64,000 nucleotides of DNA from Symbiodinium natans (lineage: Eukaryota; Sar; Dinophyceae; Suessiales; Symbiodiniaceae). Below the pieces are notes generated by a model, which saw only the letters and a list, made by a program, of their open reading frames with translations, made no database searches and had not been told where the DNA came from. Location: NCBI GenBank assembly GCA_905221605.1, contig CAJNDS010001502.1:276501-340500 (forward strand), given 5' to 3'. Shown here in pieces: positions 23,421 to 35,600 of this stretch; position 1 is the first letter of the stretch, and each line of letters starts with the position of its first letter. The position numbers and the translations under genes are program-made.

Positions 23421-24214
23421 ACTCTGCATCCTGTCAACCTAAACCCTAAACCCTAAACCCTAAACCCTAAAGCCCCCCTAAACCCTAAATCCCCCGGTTG
23501 AACCTTGAGGTCGCCCGCCGCAGGCTCGGGGTAGCCCTGTGCGGCACGCTGCACTCGCCCTTGTCAGGAAGGCGTGGAAAATGGAAGGCCACAAGCATGT
23601 AAGCGTGAAGTATTCGCACCCAAAAGCAAAATGATGGTTTCAGAACTCTGAACTGAGAAATCCAACCGAAAAAAGAGATCAGTGTACTAAGTTGGGGCAA
23701 GGATCGGCACAGCGTCTGAGCCCCGAAGAACTGCCTGGACTCATCAGGAGCAGTTGTCTGCGCCGGCTGCCCTCATGAGTATTAACGCAAGACTCTGATG
23801 ACGATGCTGACGCTTAGGTTTTCCGCTGGTGCAGTTCCAAGTGCAACCAAAGCACACACTGGGCTCAGCATCGGTTAGCAACCTAGGCGCACGAAACGGG
23901 CAAAGCGGAGGGGCACTTGACCGGTTGACCCACCAAACAACTCAACGATGCCGGACAAACACAAAGGCTCCAAAGAAAACTCTCCCGACCCCTCCCCCCT
24001 CCCCTCAAAATCACTGGACCCTGCTTCGCGTGGAAACTTGACTTCAAAAGAAGGGGGGCCTAAACCCTAAACCCTAAACTTTAAACCCTAAATCCTAAAC
24101 CCATATGACTTCGAGCAGCTCTCTGCTCACAGCCCAGGCCGCATCTGCCTCCGCGAAGCTGCGAAGCGCCGCGTCGGCGCTCTGCTTGGCAGCCTTGTGA
24201 AGATTCGCCGGGTG

Positions 24215-24330
24215 GGAAGAGGATATGTATATACATGTATATACATATATACACAAAAGTATACATATATGTCTGTATGTATGCATGCATGTATGTATGA
24301 TGTGATATATATATATATATATATATACAT
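24215..24330. repeat. ATAC/ATGT-type microsatellite
   Basis: (TATACATA)n, (TGTATGCA)n and (TA)n runs. Other AT-rich microsatellites are at 32,857-32,950, 33,777-33,870, 40,460-40,505, 40,920-41,160, 45,700-46,015, 52,790-53,018 and 60,632-60,680. Confidence 0.85.
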
Positions 24331-24483
24331 AATATGGCTAAGACCCTCTATTGATGCCTCCAAACTACTGACGCTGACTCTTGCTGAGGCTACAGGAGAC
24401 CGTGTGAGCCAAGGAGCTGCGTCATGGGAGTGGTGGAGCTCAAGGATTTTCGCGCGGACCGCCGCGGACATGACATTTGCTTT

Positions 24484-24640
24484 GGGTTTAGGGTTTAGGG
24501 TTTAGGGTTTAGGGTCGAGGGTTTAGGGTTTAGGGTTTAGGGTTGAGGGTTGAGGGTTTAGGGTTTGGAGTTTGGGGCTTGGGGTTTAGGGTTTAGGGTT
24601 TAGGGTTTTGGGTTTAGGATTTAGGGTTTTAGGGTTTTTG
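24484..24640 (+). repeat. Telomere-type TTTAGGG tract with variants
   Basis: About 20 units including TTGAGGG, TTTGGGG, CTTGGGG and TCGAGGG variants. An opposite-orientation tract lies at 24,061-24,100. Confidence 0.85.
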
Positions 24641-24839
24641 ACGGCTTGTCGTCTGCACATTCCACTGTGGGATGATGCGGGCTGCACTGTAGGTCTTGGA
24701 TGTTTTATGTCGGCCTTACCGACGACTAGCACTGCTTCATTCAGGGTGTTCGTCTACTATGGCATATTAAAGCATAACATAATGTTTTATCGTATGTCAA
24801 ATGCAACGATCCCTCTCGGATGCGAGTAGGAAGGGGGTC

Positions 24840-25640
24840 ACCACGACTAAGCAGCTAGGTCGTAATCACCTTGCGATCTTGGAACTTTTACCTTTTAACG
24901 TCTATGGATGGCTAAACTGTAGCCATGTTGGCCATCTTCCCCGAACTTGAATGAAAACCCAAGCAGTTTTACCACGAGCCAGCCGGCAAACTCCCTCCTA
25001 AAGTGGAGCTTGGACTTGCACAGGCAAAGGACGCCAGTCACAAGCACAGCTGCACATGGCTAGATACGACAAACCTGCCAACCTCGAGCTTGTGTCACCT
25101 GCCTAGCTGGGTTTAGGGCTTAGGGTTCAGGGGCGTTTTGTTTGCCACCTGTTTAGGGATCTCGGACATGTCAATGCTACAAACCCGGGTCAGTCAGCAC
25201 ATGCTGACTCTAGTGTTGCTGTCTCTCGCACTCGAAAAGCTTGCAAGCAAGGCTAAGTAAGGCTTGCCGTTCACAGCAACCACAGCACTTGTCACCTACC
25301 ATTACTCGCCAGGTCCAAGGGTCATGGGCTGACTGAGGCACCATGGTCTGATCACTTCAACAAACATCTATGCTGCTTCATTCCGATGCACTTAGGTGAT
25401 TCGTTGCATCCACAAACCTGTTCTAGCTCCAGCAGGTCATTCAGCAAACACGGTCCTCACAGGGCTCTTTGTCAAAGTAGGTGACCCACGCGATGGAATC
25501 GGGGTTACCAGACATCTGGTTGCCTCAGTTGGGCAATGCTGACAGAAGACCAGGCACCAGAACGGCTGCAACAACAGTTTCAATTCAGCCCAGCCCAACC
25601 GGATCCAGCCGGTAAGCCAACAAGCTCATCAGCTGCAATC
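24840..25640. other. No supported feature
   Basis: No long open frame, one isolated TTTAGGG-like motif at about 25,110, and no inverted-repeat element recognised. Confidence 0.4.
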
Positions 25641-25795
25641 AGATGATGGGCACTTGCCACTTGCTAGCTTGCGAAAGACTTGTGGACCTGAGGTCGGCAC
25701 CCTTTCCTTTCCCTGCCATAAGGAGGCAACTGGGCGGCATCACATCTACACTTGGAAGAAGATGTCAAATCGTACAACCCCCTGCAGGCATGCTT

Positions 25796-25881
25796 CGAGG
25801 TTCAAGGGTAGTAATAAGTAGGGTTGTAAGTATGGTAATTATACTTCTGACCCTACTTACAACTGCCCGTGAACCTCCAAG
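25796..25881. mobile_element. Family 4 inverted-repeat element
   Basis: TTCGAGGTTCAAGGGTAGTA at the left and ACTGCCCGTGAACCTCCAAG at the right, core TTGTAAGTATGGTAATTATA. Confidence 0.65.
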
Positions 25882-26334
25882 TGGTCTTTCCTTTCGCTGC
25901 GAGATAAGCGAAATGCCGAATTCAATTCTGCAAGTCTGTTCTCAATCATGCCGGAGTGGCGATCTTCTGCTCGCAAGATTCGGATATCTCGGTCGACGCA
26001 GAATGTATGCTATTGAGCTGCGCCCACTACGTACACTGCTGGGAACTTTCCAGTTTCCTCCACGCTCCCATTCCGAAACTATTCCGAAACTACATGGCTC
26101 AAGTCTCACTACAGACTGCTACCTGGCTGCGTGCTCTTTATACAGCCCCTTGCACACCGCAGATTCTGGAAACCCGAACCGCTCAGCTTCTCCCTGTGCT
26201 TTGAGCACCGCACTTTTGACGGTGCCGTAGCTCTGGAAAACATACTGCAGCTCCTAGCGCCACGCGCATGTGCCCATCCGCCCTCCATTCTTGAAGTGGC
26301 ATGCTGGTTCATGAATGTAGACCCTTGCTAGATC

Positions 26335-26872
26335 TTGTCCTCCTCCGAGATATCAGCTGGCAGGCCTCCAGAAGCCAAGGCAAGGCAACAAGGATCACGG
26401 GCTTCACTGGAAGAGCCGATGTCACAAAACTTCGTGCAAGATCGACCGAGCAAGATGGGTAGTTTGCTCTGCGGCCGAGAGGCTTCCGACAAAAACTTGG
26501 TAGCCCGCACCATCAGACATGACCCGACCTGGCAAAACAACACCACTTGGGGTTCCAGGCACTTCTTTGCAAAGCCGAAACCCAGGCCTGCCTTCCTAAC
26601 AGGGCGTGAGGCTCTGAGGAGCCAAATGTCCCAGCTGCAGCGCGCACAGTTCAAGCCTATTGGACACCATGACACATCGTGAGAAGATTCATCTTGACCC
26701 CTTTTTTGGGACGGAGCCAAGTGCGATGATTCTGGGCCATCGATCATACAGACTTTTTCACCAAGGTCACCCGCGCGTCACCGAGCTGAAAACAGGAGAG
26801 CCGCTGCACTGCGAGATGCAAACGGCTCGTCTAAGGGTCAGTGAGATCAAGCGAGCCTGCCAGCGTTTGTAG
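26335..26872 (+). CDS. Candidate coding segment, unknown product
   Basis: Plus-strand readings SLEEPMSQNFVQDRPSKMGS, then FFAKPKPRPAFLTGREALRS, followed in another frame by HREKIHLDPFFGTEPSAMIL. The opposite strand is open through 26,328-26,747. It looks coding but strand, splice sites and family are unresolved. Confidence 0.25.
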
Positions 26873-27776
26873 AGCTAGGCAGCCATGGCCTGGCTGACTG
26901 AGAAACTGTGAAAGCGTCGGTGGAATTGGAAAGTGTGCCCTGCTGGGCGATGAAGCCAGGGCAGAAAACTTGAGAAAGGCGCCAGCCTACCACAGAAAAC
27001 TTGAACCTTAACATCAGTCTTACAGGATCATTCTGCGTTGCCAGCGGCTTCTCAGGAAAGCAATGCTCGCAAGTCCTGCGAACTGGGAAGGCGAAGCCAA
27101 CGTGTTGTTAGCCTGTCGGCCTTTCAGCATCTTTGGCCATACAGCACGGGAGCAAAAGGAGCAAAGAGGTGCGCAAGCCGTGGACACGGCAATGTTAAAA
27201 CCTGCAGGAGTTTGCGGATGTTTTTTCGGTGGCTCCTACTGCATTTCCTGCTGGCATGCCTCGAAAATCGTCATACTCCAGCTTTGATGAGATCGATGCT
27301 GTCAAGCTTTCGCATGCAACAGGAGTGGCATTTTGAGGGCATCTCAGGGCAGCGGGAAAGACGGCGCACGCCGTCCACCTGGCGGCGGAAAGTGGGCGCC
27401 CTCCGGCAGGGTGAGCATGTGCACACAGAAATAGGATTTCGGGGTTGCCAAGGCAACATGCCAAGGGAGCAGCTGCGCAAGAAGTTGCCCTTGAGGGGCC
27501 CAGCTTTGACCTGACAAGGGGCTGGCTAAGATGCAGTTTCTGAAGTCTTTGGCGCCGCGCCCTGAATGGCGAATAAGACGGGGCAAGTATACTTCCGCAT
27601 GTTTGCCTCCCGCACCTCCCCCCCCCTCCTGCCAAAAAAAAGAACAACAAAGCATCCGCTTAGGGTCGAAGTTCAAGGACTAAGGGTACAGAGGGCTTCG
27701 ACTTTGCTTGAAAGGAAGACCCAGGCAGTCGCCAGTGTCCTGTTGCTGAACCGGGCAATTCAGGATAATTCAGGGG

Positions 27777-27877
27777 TTTCCCCAAACAGGGGTCCCCCTA
27801 ATTTACCCCCAACATAGTATACTTCTTATTATAGGAACCCCAAGAAGGGCACCCCCTATTTTCGGAAACCCCCCCCA
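27777..27877. mobile_element. Family 3 element, inverted orientation
   Basis: GGGGTTTCCCCAAACAGGGG with GGTCCCCCTAATTTACCCCC at the left and CCCTATTTTCGGAAACCCCC at the right, i.e. the family's ends with point changes. Confidence 0.5.
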
Positions 27878-27972
27878 ACTTGCGATTGTGAAGAGGAACA
27901 CACAACCAAATATTGCCCTTTGTGCCTCTCGCAGCTGCGGATCCAAGTTCATGACCTGACAGCAGCTTGCCG

Positions 27973-28078
27973 TGGAGGTCCATGGGTAGTTCTAAGTAGG
28001 GTTATAAAGTACCACAAATGGGGGGCTATAAGTATAACTACCAAACTACCCTGCTTGTACTACCCATGAACCTCCAAG
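27973..28078. mobile_element. Family 4 inverted-repeat element
   Basis: GAGGTCCATGGGTAGTTCTA at the left and ACTACCCATGAACCTCCAAG at the right, inner GGGGCTATAAGTATAACTAC. Confidence 0.7.
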
Positions 28079-28289
28079 GAAGTGCTGCTTCCATCAGCAC
28101 TTGCCGTTGCGATCCCTTGCGTGTCTCATCAGTTGCCAGGTTGACACGCCGCAATCCTCTGTGTCAGTCTATGGCAGGTTTTCGTGCAGCCAATACTTGC
28201 GTGCAGACATCTACCGGAAATCCGAAGCTGACACTTGCTGCAATGTAATAGAAAAGCTGAGACCGCAGCCTGTTCCAATGCCTGGCGCC

Positions 28290-28474
28290 TGCAACCCAAG
28301 TTTCAGAGTTTCTTCCAAAACGAGGCGAAGGTCATACACGTTTGGGCCGCAGTATGTGCCTGGCCTCACGAAGTCGCGGTTGGGGTCGTTCACCCTGTTC
28401 TCCAACCTAGGCACACCCATGATAGGCAAACCTGGCGAACCATCCATGCTCTCTGCTTTTGCAGTCAACAGCAT
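28290..28474 (-). CDS. Candidate exon, unknown product
   Basis: Minus strand reads AESMDGSPGLPIMGVPRLEN, RVNDPNRDFVRPGTYCGPNV, YDLRLVLEETLKLG with a possible GT donor just after. Third positions are GC-rich as expected for coding sequence. The plus strand is open too. Not recognised. Confidence 0.3.
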
Positions 28475-30486
28475 GGCGCAAAACCCACTTGCCCAAGAGC
28501 AAGATTAAGCCAGGGATAGATAAGTTGGTGGCAGCCATCGGATCTCACCTTCCACGTCGCCTCAGACGTCGAGCATGTTTAGGTTTCAGAAGGCTTGATG
28601 GTTGATCGTTCACCCTCTGTTTTCTTCCCAGCCCTTCAGCCGTTTGAGTCCCCCAAGCCCGAAAGCGGTGTCGTGACCCCGACACCAATGCAAACAGTAC
28701 CAATAATCCAAGACACCTTTCAACTTGGCATAGACCTCCTCGCATGCATCCTCGCATGTTGGCGAGCATACTCTGTACAAGTCAGTTTGAGGGTTTGGTT
28801 GGCTTCAGCTTCGAATGGGCAGGGCGTTGTTTCCCCGGCCTAGCTGGATCCTTTGACAGACTTCTTGTGTATACAGTGGCCTGAATCAACCAGGCTACAT
28901 CCTTCGTCCCTGAAATGTCTGCCTTCTGCATCATTAATCTACGGGGCAGGTGGCTTCTTGGTTCGTGCCTTCCGGGTTCAGGAGCAAGCAGCAAGCACAA
29001 CACTCACCTTGACACACCCCGAAATTGTGCTTAACACTAGAGACTAGAGTGCCATAGTTCTGTCTCATGAGAGAAGCTCCTTGTCTTTCGGGTCGAGATC
29101 TGCAAGGTCGACCGGTTTGCCAAAGCTGAAATAGAAGCCTCATTTCGTGAAGAAAAAGAACTGCTACAAACTCTTAAACCCTAAACTCTATGACTTCTAC
29201 AAGCTATTAACGATTTGTGGGATGGAACGGCAGTAAGTCCCATAGGCGTGCCAGGTGCAGTTAGCGAGTCGTGACACAAAGAGATGACCTCTCTCGAAGT
29301 TTTAGGCAGCCCGGCGGTCTCCAAAGCCAGGTGTGGTCTTGGTCGCCTCACTGCTCATGGTGACTTGTCATGTGAAAACAAGGTGAAAGAAAAAAACAAA
29401 CATCACCCTGGGTCTTGGGGCCGCGCCGGCGGTAGACGTGGGAAGGGGGTAGCGAAGCTCGGTGGTTCCGCCAGTGCTTCAGACACGGAGGACATGCCAC
29501 CACCTTCAGGTTTCGACACCCCAAGCGTCCCCCGAGGGCCACAGCGCTCAAACGAAGAACTCTGCACGCAGGAGCCGCCTCCTTGCAGCAGCTTCGCCCA
29601 GCCTTCGCGGTCTTTCTCGGACATCTGACAGCTGGCACGAAGTGAACCAGGTGGTGTGCCGATGTGAAACGGAACCAAGAACCTTCTTGTATGAACCATG
29701 CCACGGCTGATGCCGTGCGCCTCCTGTCGTGGACTGACGCGCACCTGAGCGCACAAAGCCACGCTATGGAGCTGAACGGCCCAGGCAAAAAAAAAAAACA
29801 CCATCCTGGAACATCACACGGTTCAATTGATTCAACGGCCGGGGCATGGCCGAAGCGCGAACAAAAAAGAAAGTGTCTAGCTCGATCAACACCCCCAAGG
29901 CTTGTCAGATGTGGTACGACCAGAGCACCCAAACCTGGAAACCCAAGCCAGGACCCCAGTACCTCCAATAGATAAACGTCTGACTTCAGAATTCTCTCAG
30001 AAGCAAAGTGCAATCGCAGGCGCATTGTCTGCGCTGCCCACGCTCCCAAAGGGGACAATGATTGCGTTGAATTTGGCAGCGGCACGCCTCGGCCAGACCG
30101 AACACGAGTGTTGCACGTGCCCACCATCGCAGGACGTCATGCGATGATGTGCTGGCAGAATATGAAGTTCCATCGCGACAGAGCTGCAGTGCTTAGATGT
30201 GCTTCGCAGCTCAGCAGTAAGGGCAGCAGTCTGGTGCTTGTGTAGCTCCCCACAGCATGGCTACACAGGGCGGTTCAATGAGTAAAGAAAAGTTGTATGG
30301 CAAGTCATCAGCCCTCCATATCTCAATGCCATGCATCCTCTGGATATCCTGTGGCTCCTCGCCACCGTGTTTGTGAGTTAAAGAACCTTAAGCTGACAGG
30401 ACACCAGCTTGGGATCTTTGAGATCTTTGAGCTTTTCACTGCCGATCCGCAGTGTTTCAACAGCTGGTGCGCGAATGGCATGCGTA

Positions 30487-30518
30487 GCGGGGGCGCCCTA
30501 TCTTCGTAAACCCCCCAT
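30487..30518. mobile_element. Family 3 end fragment
   Basis: Only a terminal piece is present: CGCCCTATCTTCGTAAACCC followed by CCCATG, the usual right end. Confidence 0.4.
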
Positions 30519-31538
30519 GTAACTTGCCAGGACCACAGGCCTATTTTGGCTGCAAGAGCCAAGACAGCTAAGGGGAAGGCACGAAGTCGGTCTGGGAGGG
30601 CCAGAACAGCTGGTACCTGTCAAGGAGGTTGCCATGACGTCCTTTCTCCGGCAACAGTATATCTCCAGCAAAGTTACTGGCACGACCTTACCGATCTTCC
30701 GCATTCATGCTACGCACACACACACACATGCCCGCCCGCGCGCACTTCTCTGTGGGTCCGTGGCATGCTTCACGAGCGCCCCCAGGGAAGAGGAGGACAG
30801 TCTGTCAGCAAAGCAAAGCCCGAGACAGTGTTGGCAATGCTGCAGGCACACAGTTGAAGCTGATACATGCAGCGGAAGAACATCAAAATAGAAACGACGG
30901 AACAACATCAAATTTTACGACCAGGTGAACTGTATTCTGTAGGGTCTTGCAGGCGTAGCGAACCATGGAATTCAAGAGCCATAAGGGTCAACACGATTTG
31001 TGGCAATCAGACTACAACTCTGCCTGCGACTTCCGCACAAACAGTGGATTGCCTATTCCTCAGAAATTTGCAAATGCCGTATCGTTTTTAAGGCGTTTTC
31101 CAGGCGCACGCGCAAACGAGAAGTGACGAGGGAGATCTTGCGGATCCTCATCTGCGCTCCACTCAAACCATCTGGGCATGCGGTCGCCCATGAGATGCAA
31201 GGCCCGTGGCACAGGATGGGAAAAAGGCGGATCAGCTTTTGCTGCGCGAGCCCACTAGTGGTTGTTCTCTCTGACGGTCACATCCTTGGGATACGACCTC
31301 GGGGCTGGTGGCGGCACTATCCCGTGCAAGAAATCACTCGTCTCTTACCTTCCGGCACTGAGGACACGGCGAATCGGAAAGCACACCACCTAGGACTTGA
31401 GAAGCTGTCTGGGCAAGAGGGCAGCACGGCTTCTGCATTCACTTCGCAGTTTCCAACCCAGCCTTGGGCCCGAACTGCTAGCAAAGCTGTAGAAAACAAA
31501 TTTTCTCCCCTCTCCTAACCTCCAGAAATTGGATCCGA

Positions 31539-31808
31539 GTGGCACATGCCGCAAACCGGGATGGTGCTAGGGCCACCGTCACATCCGGTCCCCTGTTGTG
31601 GATCCTGGAGGTTCAGGAAGAGGTTGCGACATCAGGGTTTGACTTGATGTTCAGGCGAGCAGTGGTTGTTTTCCTTGAGCACCTTTTGGAAAAAATAAGC
31701 TTCCATGCGGGCTACGGCGGACCTTCCGCGAACATTTGGGCCAATCCGGCCACTCCAACGGAACTCTGCTTCCACGGACCCTGGAGCTTCCACGAGAGAC
31801 TGCAGTAG
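31539..31808 (+). CDS. Candidate coding segment, unknown product
   Basis: Plus strand reads VATSGFDLMFRRAVVVFLEH, LLEKISFHAGYGGPSANIWA, NPATPTELCFHGPWSFHERL and then stops. Both strands are open. Not recognised. Confidence 0.25.
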   Translation: MAHAANRDGARATVTSGPLLWILEVQEEVATSGFDLMFRRAVVVFLEHLLEKISFHAGYGGPSANIWANPATPTELCFHGPWSFHERLQ

Positions 31809-32609
31809 TAGTCTGATCAATCGTTTGCTTTGGGTTGGGGTCCTGCTGCCTTCCAGCCCGCTGGAAGACAGAGGCTGACGGGAGTCCCGCGCGTGGAGGA
31901 ATTCCGGGTTCGCGGATGAAGGGCTTTTGGATCTTCAGGATCTGTTGCACTGGTTTGCGGTGCGGCTAGCAATCCAAATCTGGGGTTTGAAAGAATATGT
32001 CAGCGCGACAGACGTGCGTGTGCGGGCACCGTGCCACTCCTGGTTTACACGGAGGCTGAAACGCACGTTCCTTTGCTTTGTACTCTACTAGGTTCCTAAC
32101 AGCCAGAACAAGAATAAAAAAGGAACACATTTGATGAGCCTTTGGTACAGTACATGTATTGGATTGATTGAAGCACGAGAAATGTTGAAAGGATACCTCC
32201 TTTAACGCACCCACCTCACTGACAATTCAAAAACGGCCAGGGTCGTAACAACAGCTTCCGCCATGAGCTTCCGCGAACCACTTGCTTCCGCAATCCAACA
32301 CAACCGAATGACAACGAAAAAAAAAAAAACGCGGCTCAGGGGGCTTTGATTCACACGAATCGGATCTTCAACTTGATGGGCTCAATCGTTTCATTGAGAA
32401 AACACGCACGGGGATGAAGGTTCAGGGTCCAGGAGGTTTGGAGATTTCAGATGTCATCGCAGGGCTTCGGGCCCTACATTTTTCTCTTGATGGTTGCAAT
32501 GATGATGGCGACTTCATGTGGCCTTTTTGCCTCATCCCGAAGCCCCTTACCAGTAGATGGTTACCCTAAATCCCCTTTTGAACAAAGAGGTGCCTGCGCA
32601 AGAGCACCG

Positions 32610-35600
32610 CTAACTCACAACCCTAAGCCCACACTCACCCTTAAGCATCACATGAACCCTAAATGGTTTATGGTTCATATACCCTCATAGGGATTATAGT
32701 AGTAAAGGGTACATGACCCCAATTACAATAGGGTATAATAGGGTTCATTTGGTCCCCCAAAGACGATCATGCAGTCTTTCCAACATCCCGGGTCCGAGTC
32801 AAAGCCGCAGAAGCCGTCGTCCCAATTCGCATCATCCGCATTGTGGCGCCTGTATGTATTAGTATATATACATATATGTATATAGTTTTTTATTCTGCTA
32901 TATGTATATGAAGCATCTTGTTAAGCATATAGTGGCATGTATGTGCATATACGTCTATGTGCATATTGGTGCCAAGGATCTGTAGCCGGATGAAGCCCTT
33001 CTCACCCCACTCGGGGCCTTCAATCGCGCACATGCTGCAAGCGACTTGCCAGTGCTGCGTACATCCAGCCGATACAGTGGCTTTTGAAAATTCGTTGCGG
33101 CCATGAGGCCCCATGAGTTCCGAATCAGCCAGTATGTAAGTCCTGAGCACGCACAAGACGTTGTTCCTTTGGAAGTGCTCCCTATAAGTAGTCTCAGTGA
33201 TCGCATCAGAGCACAGTAGCAAAGGTTGCCAACGAATGAAACCTCCGGCGCCCGCACAAGCTCTGCTTGCATTCCTCCGCCGAGGCGCCTGACTTCGAGT
33301 CGCGGCCATAGCCAACGGCAAGTACAGCCTGCCACCAATCATGGCATTCATGGCTGACCAGGCTGACCAATGGCAGCATTCGGAAGTGCGTGCCGCCAGC
33401 ACTGAGCCCGGCACATGGTTTACCTGAGCTTGTGTGATCGCACATGTGTACTTGTCCACACGGAGATAAGAATCTTCCGCACTCTGTTCCTCACATGTCA
33501 CACCCGGCTTGTCTCTTGTGCTGGACCATGGCTACAAAACACCTTGTGCTTCTGTCTTGCGGGTGACTTCTTGAACCCGTCAACCCGTCTGGCCAAGCTC
33601 TACTAGCCTCTTCTTGCCGAAGGTGCGATGCTGTCCCTCTTGCAGTCATTGTAGATTCCGCCTGAACTGTGCTGCAATGTCCCTGCACAAACTCGGCCGT
33701 GTCTGCATTGGCTGGAACTGAGGAAGGCACCTCCATACCTGGGCCGAGTGCAGGCAGAATACAACCATGAAAAAAAATGTATACATACATATATATATGA
33801 CCACATATTTATTTATTTATTATTTATATTTACTTATATACTTATTTATATTTATATTGATTTATTTAGGCATTGCGCATGCACCAAGCAAGAGTGTAGA
33901 CAAAGAAGGCTAGGAAAATGCAACGTGCTTGCCGAAAGACTGAGTTTTTGTGCAAAGGGCTTTTGGGCAAGGCTGACCATGGTGGGGAGAGTGTGGCCAA
34001 TCTGCTTCAGGCGGGTGGAGGCGTGTGTGTGTGTGTGCGCGCGCGCATGTGTGTCTGTGCTTCTGAAAAGCAAACTGCGACAGTATGGCAAGACTTCTGC
34101 TTGAGCGGGTTGCTGCCAAAGGGACTGTCGTGGAGTGCGTGTCCGCCCAAACAGGATACACTAAAGACGTGGGCCATGGCAAAGAGGATCGGTTGCGAAT
34201 CGATAGACTAGCAAAGCATGATGCGACAAGCATGCAAGACAGATCTGAAGTGGCTATGAAATGACGCAAAAGAAGGCCCGAGTCACGAACAAAAGGCTGG
34301 ATTAAACCTTGTAATGGTTTGTTCGGAGCGTGGTGGCTACCAGGAGCAGTAGCAACAACGAAGACAGAGGTACTTCGCATGTGAGCATGAGCTCCTGCAG
34401 CCTCATGCTCCAAATGCAGCGCCGCGCGGCAGATTCCAAGCGCTGGCATCCACGGACACGGAAACTGGCCCAACGTTAGCCTCAGAGCTTGCAGCCAACA
34501 TGCTGACACTGCTGCGGGTGGTTGCGACACACGGCATGATACTAATATTATTAACAATCTGAATAACGTTAATCATATGAATAATTATTCTATGAATATA
34601 ATACTAGTATTCATAATATTAAGTAGTATTAGTAAAAAATCATATTAATAATATTCAAAGAATGTTTAGTAATAAATCATATGAATAATATTCAAAGAAT
34701 GTGGTCTGGTCTGTTCGGGCACCTTCAACGACAGCCCCTCACTGCGGTCAGGAAGCCAGGGCTTCCATCAAAGGCTTCAGCTTGTTGGTCTCCAGCCGCA
34801 CATAGCCTTCGGGTTTAGGGTTTAGGGTTTAGGGTTTAGGGTTTAGGGCTACATTGGGATGTTCCTCCTTATGCTAACAGTTCTTAATAGGGTTTATAGT
34901 ACCCCCTATGATCCCTATTAAGGACTGTCAGTGTAAGGGGGACCATCCCAATCTTCATGTCTGCCACTGGTGGCTTCAAAGGCAAGTCGGAGGCAGCTTC
35001 CACAGTTACAACGACGGCATCGGGGATTCTTTCGGGAATGATTTGAACAATATGAGACGTAGTTTTAAAGCGGCCCAAAGCAGCTGGTCGATGATCCGTG
35101 GAGCAGCTATGTTGTTGAGCTGCGCAACAAACAGGTTCATGGGGATACAGCGTCAAATGGATTTAGGTGCACTGCACCCAGGCCCATAAGCCCCTTGAAG
35201 AACCTATACGCTCTTGTCAGCCCGAAAAGCCCTGCAATCAAGCCCTACTGTACAGCCTAGAGTCTAAAAACGCTCTAAATCCGTAAAGCTCCAAGATTTG
35301 CAGCTGGGTAGCCGCGGATCTGGATGTAGGGAGATGACCTTAGGGGATGGGGAAGTTGTCGAACATGCCCCAAGCCGCTATGCAAGTTGTCTTTTAATGC
35401 ATGCCATGATGGACTGCCATGCACCCTGGCCCCAAAATCAGCCGGCAGGGCCGTCAGCAACTAAGGTGCGCACTTTTTCGATGCCGCTTTGCACGCTTCG
35501 TCTTCTGGGTGGCATACAAGGATGGAAGTAATGAAAGTTATCACAGCTGTGATGGCTGTGATTAGGTACAACGGGGCAAGCTGCGCAGCACGTCTGCCAA

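Noticed and set aside
24081-24505. ORFs rich in Tyr/Ile/His (for example YIYIYI stretches), also at 40.3-41.3, 45.8-46.2 and 52.6-53.0 kb
   Set aside because: Products of AT-type microsatellites.
29348-30127. 259-codon minus-strand ORF
   Set aside because: Low-complexity, domain-free, and overlapped by plus-strand open frames of equal quality; no splice-consistent structure. Possibly a disordered exon, not supportable.
33683-33740. A second papain-like reading, SSVPANADTAEFVQ, just upstream of the GGIYNDC exon
   Set aside because: It resembles the VSVDA segment but is in a different frame with no room for an intron. The true segment (GPVSVSVDASAW) is at 34,436-34,480, so this is chance or a remnant.
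33910-34557. 215-codon minus-strand ORF
   Set aside because: It spans a known protease exon in another frame and a GT microsatellite; the open length is chance.
34953-35160. Exon reading NLFVAQLNNIAAPRIIDQLL on the minus strand
   Set aside because: Three frames, on both strands, look equally coding-like here. One of them probably is a protease exon, but I cannot tell which.
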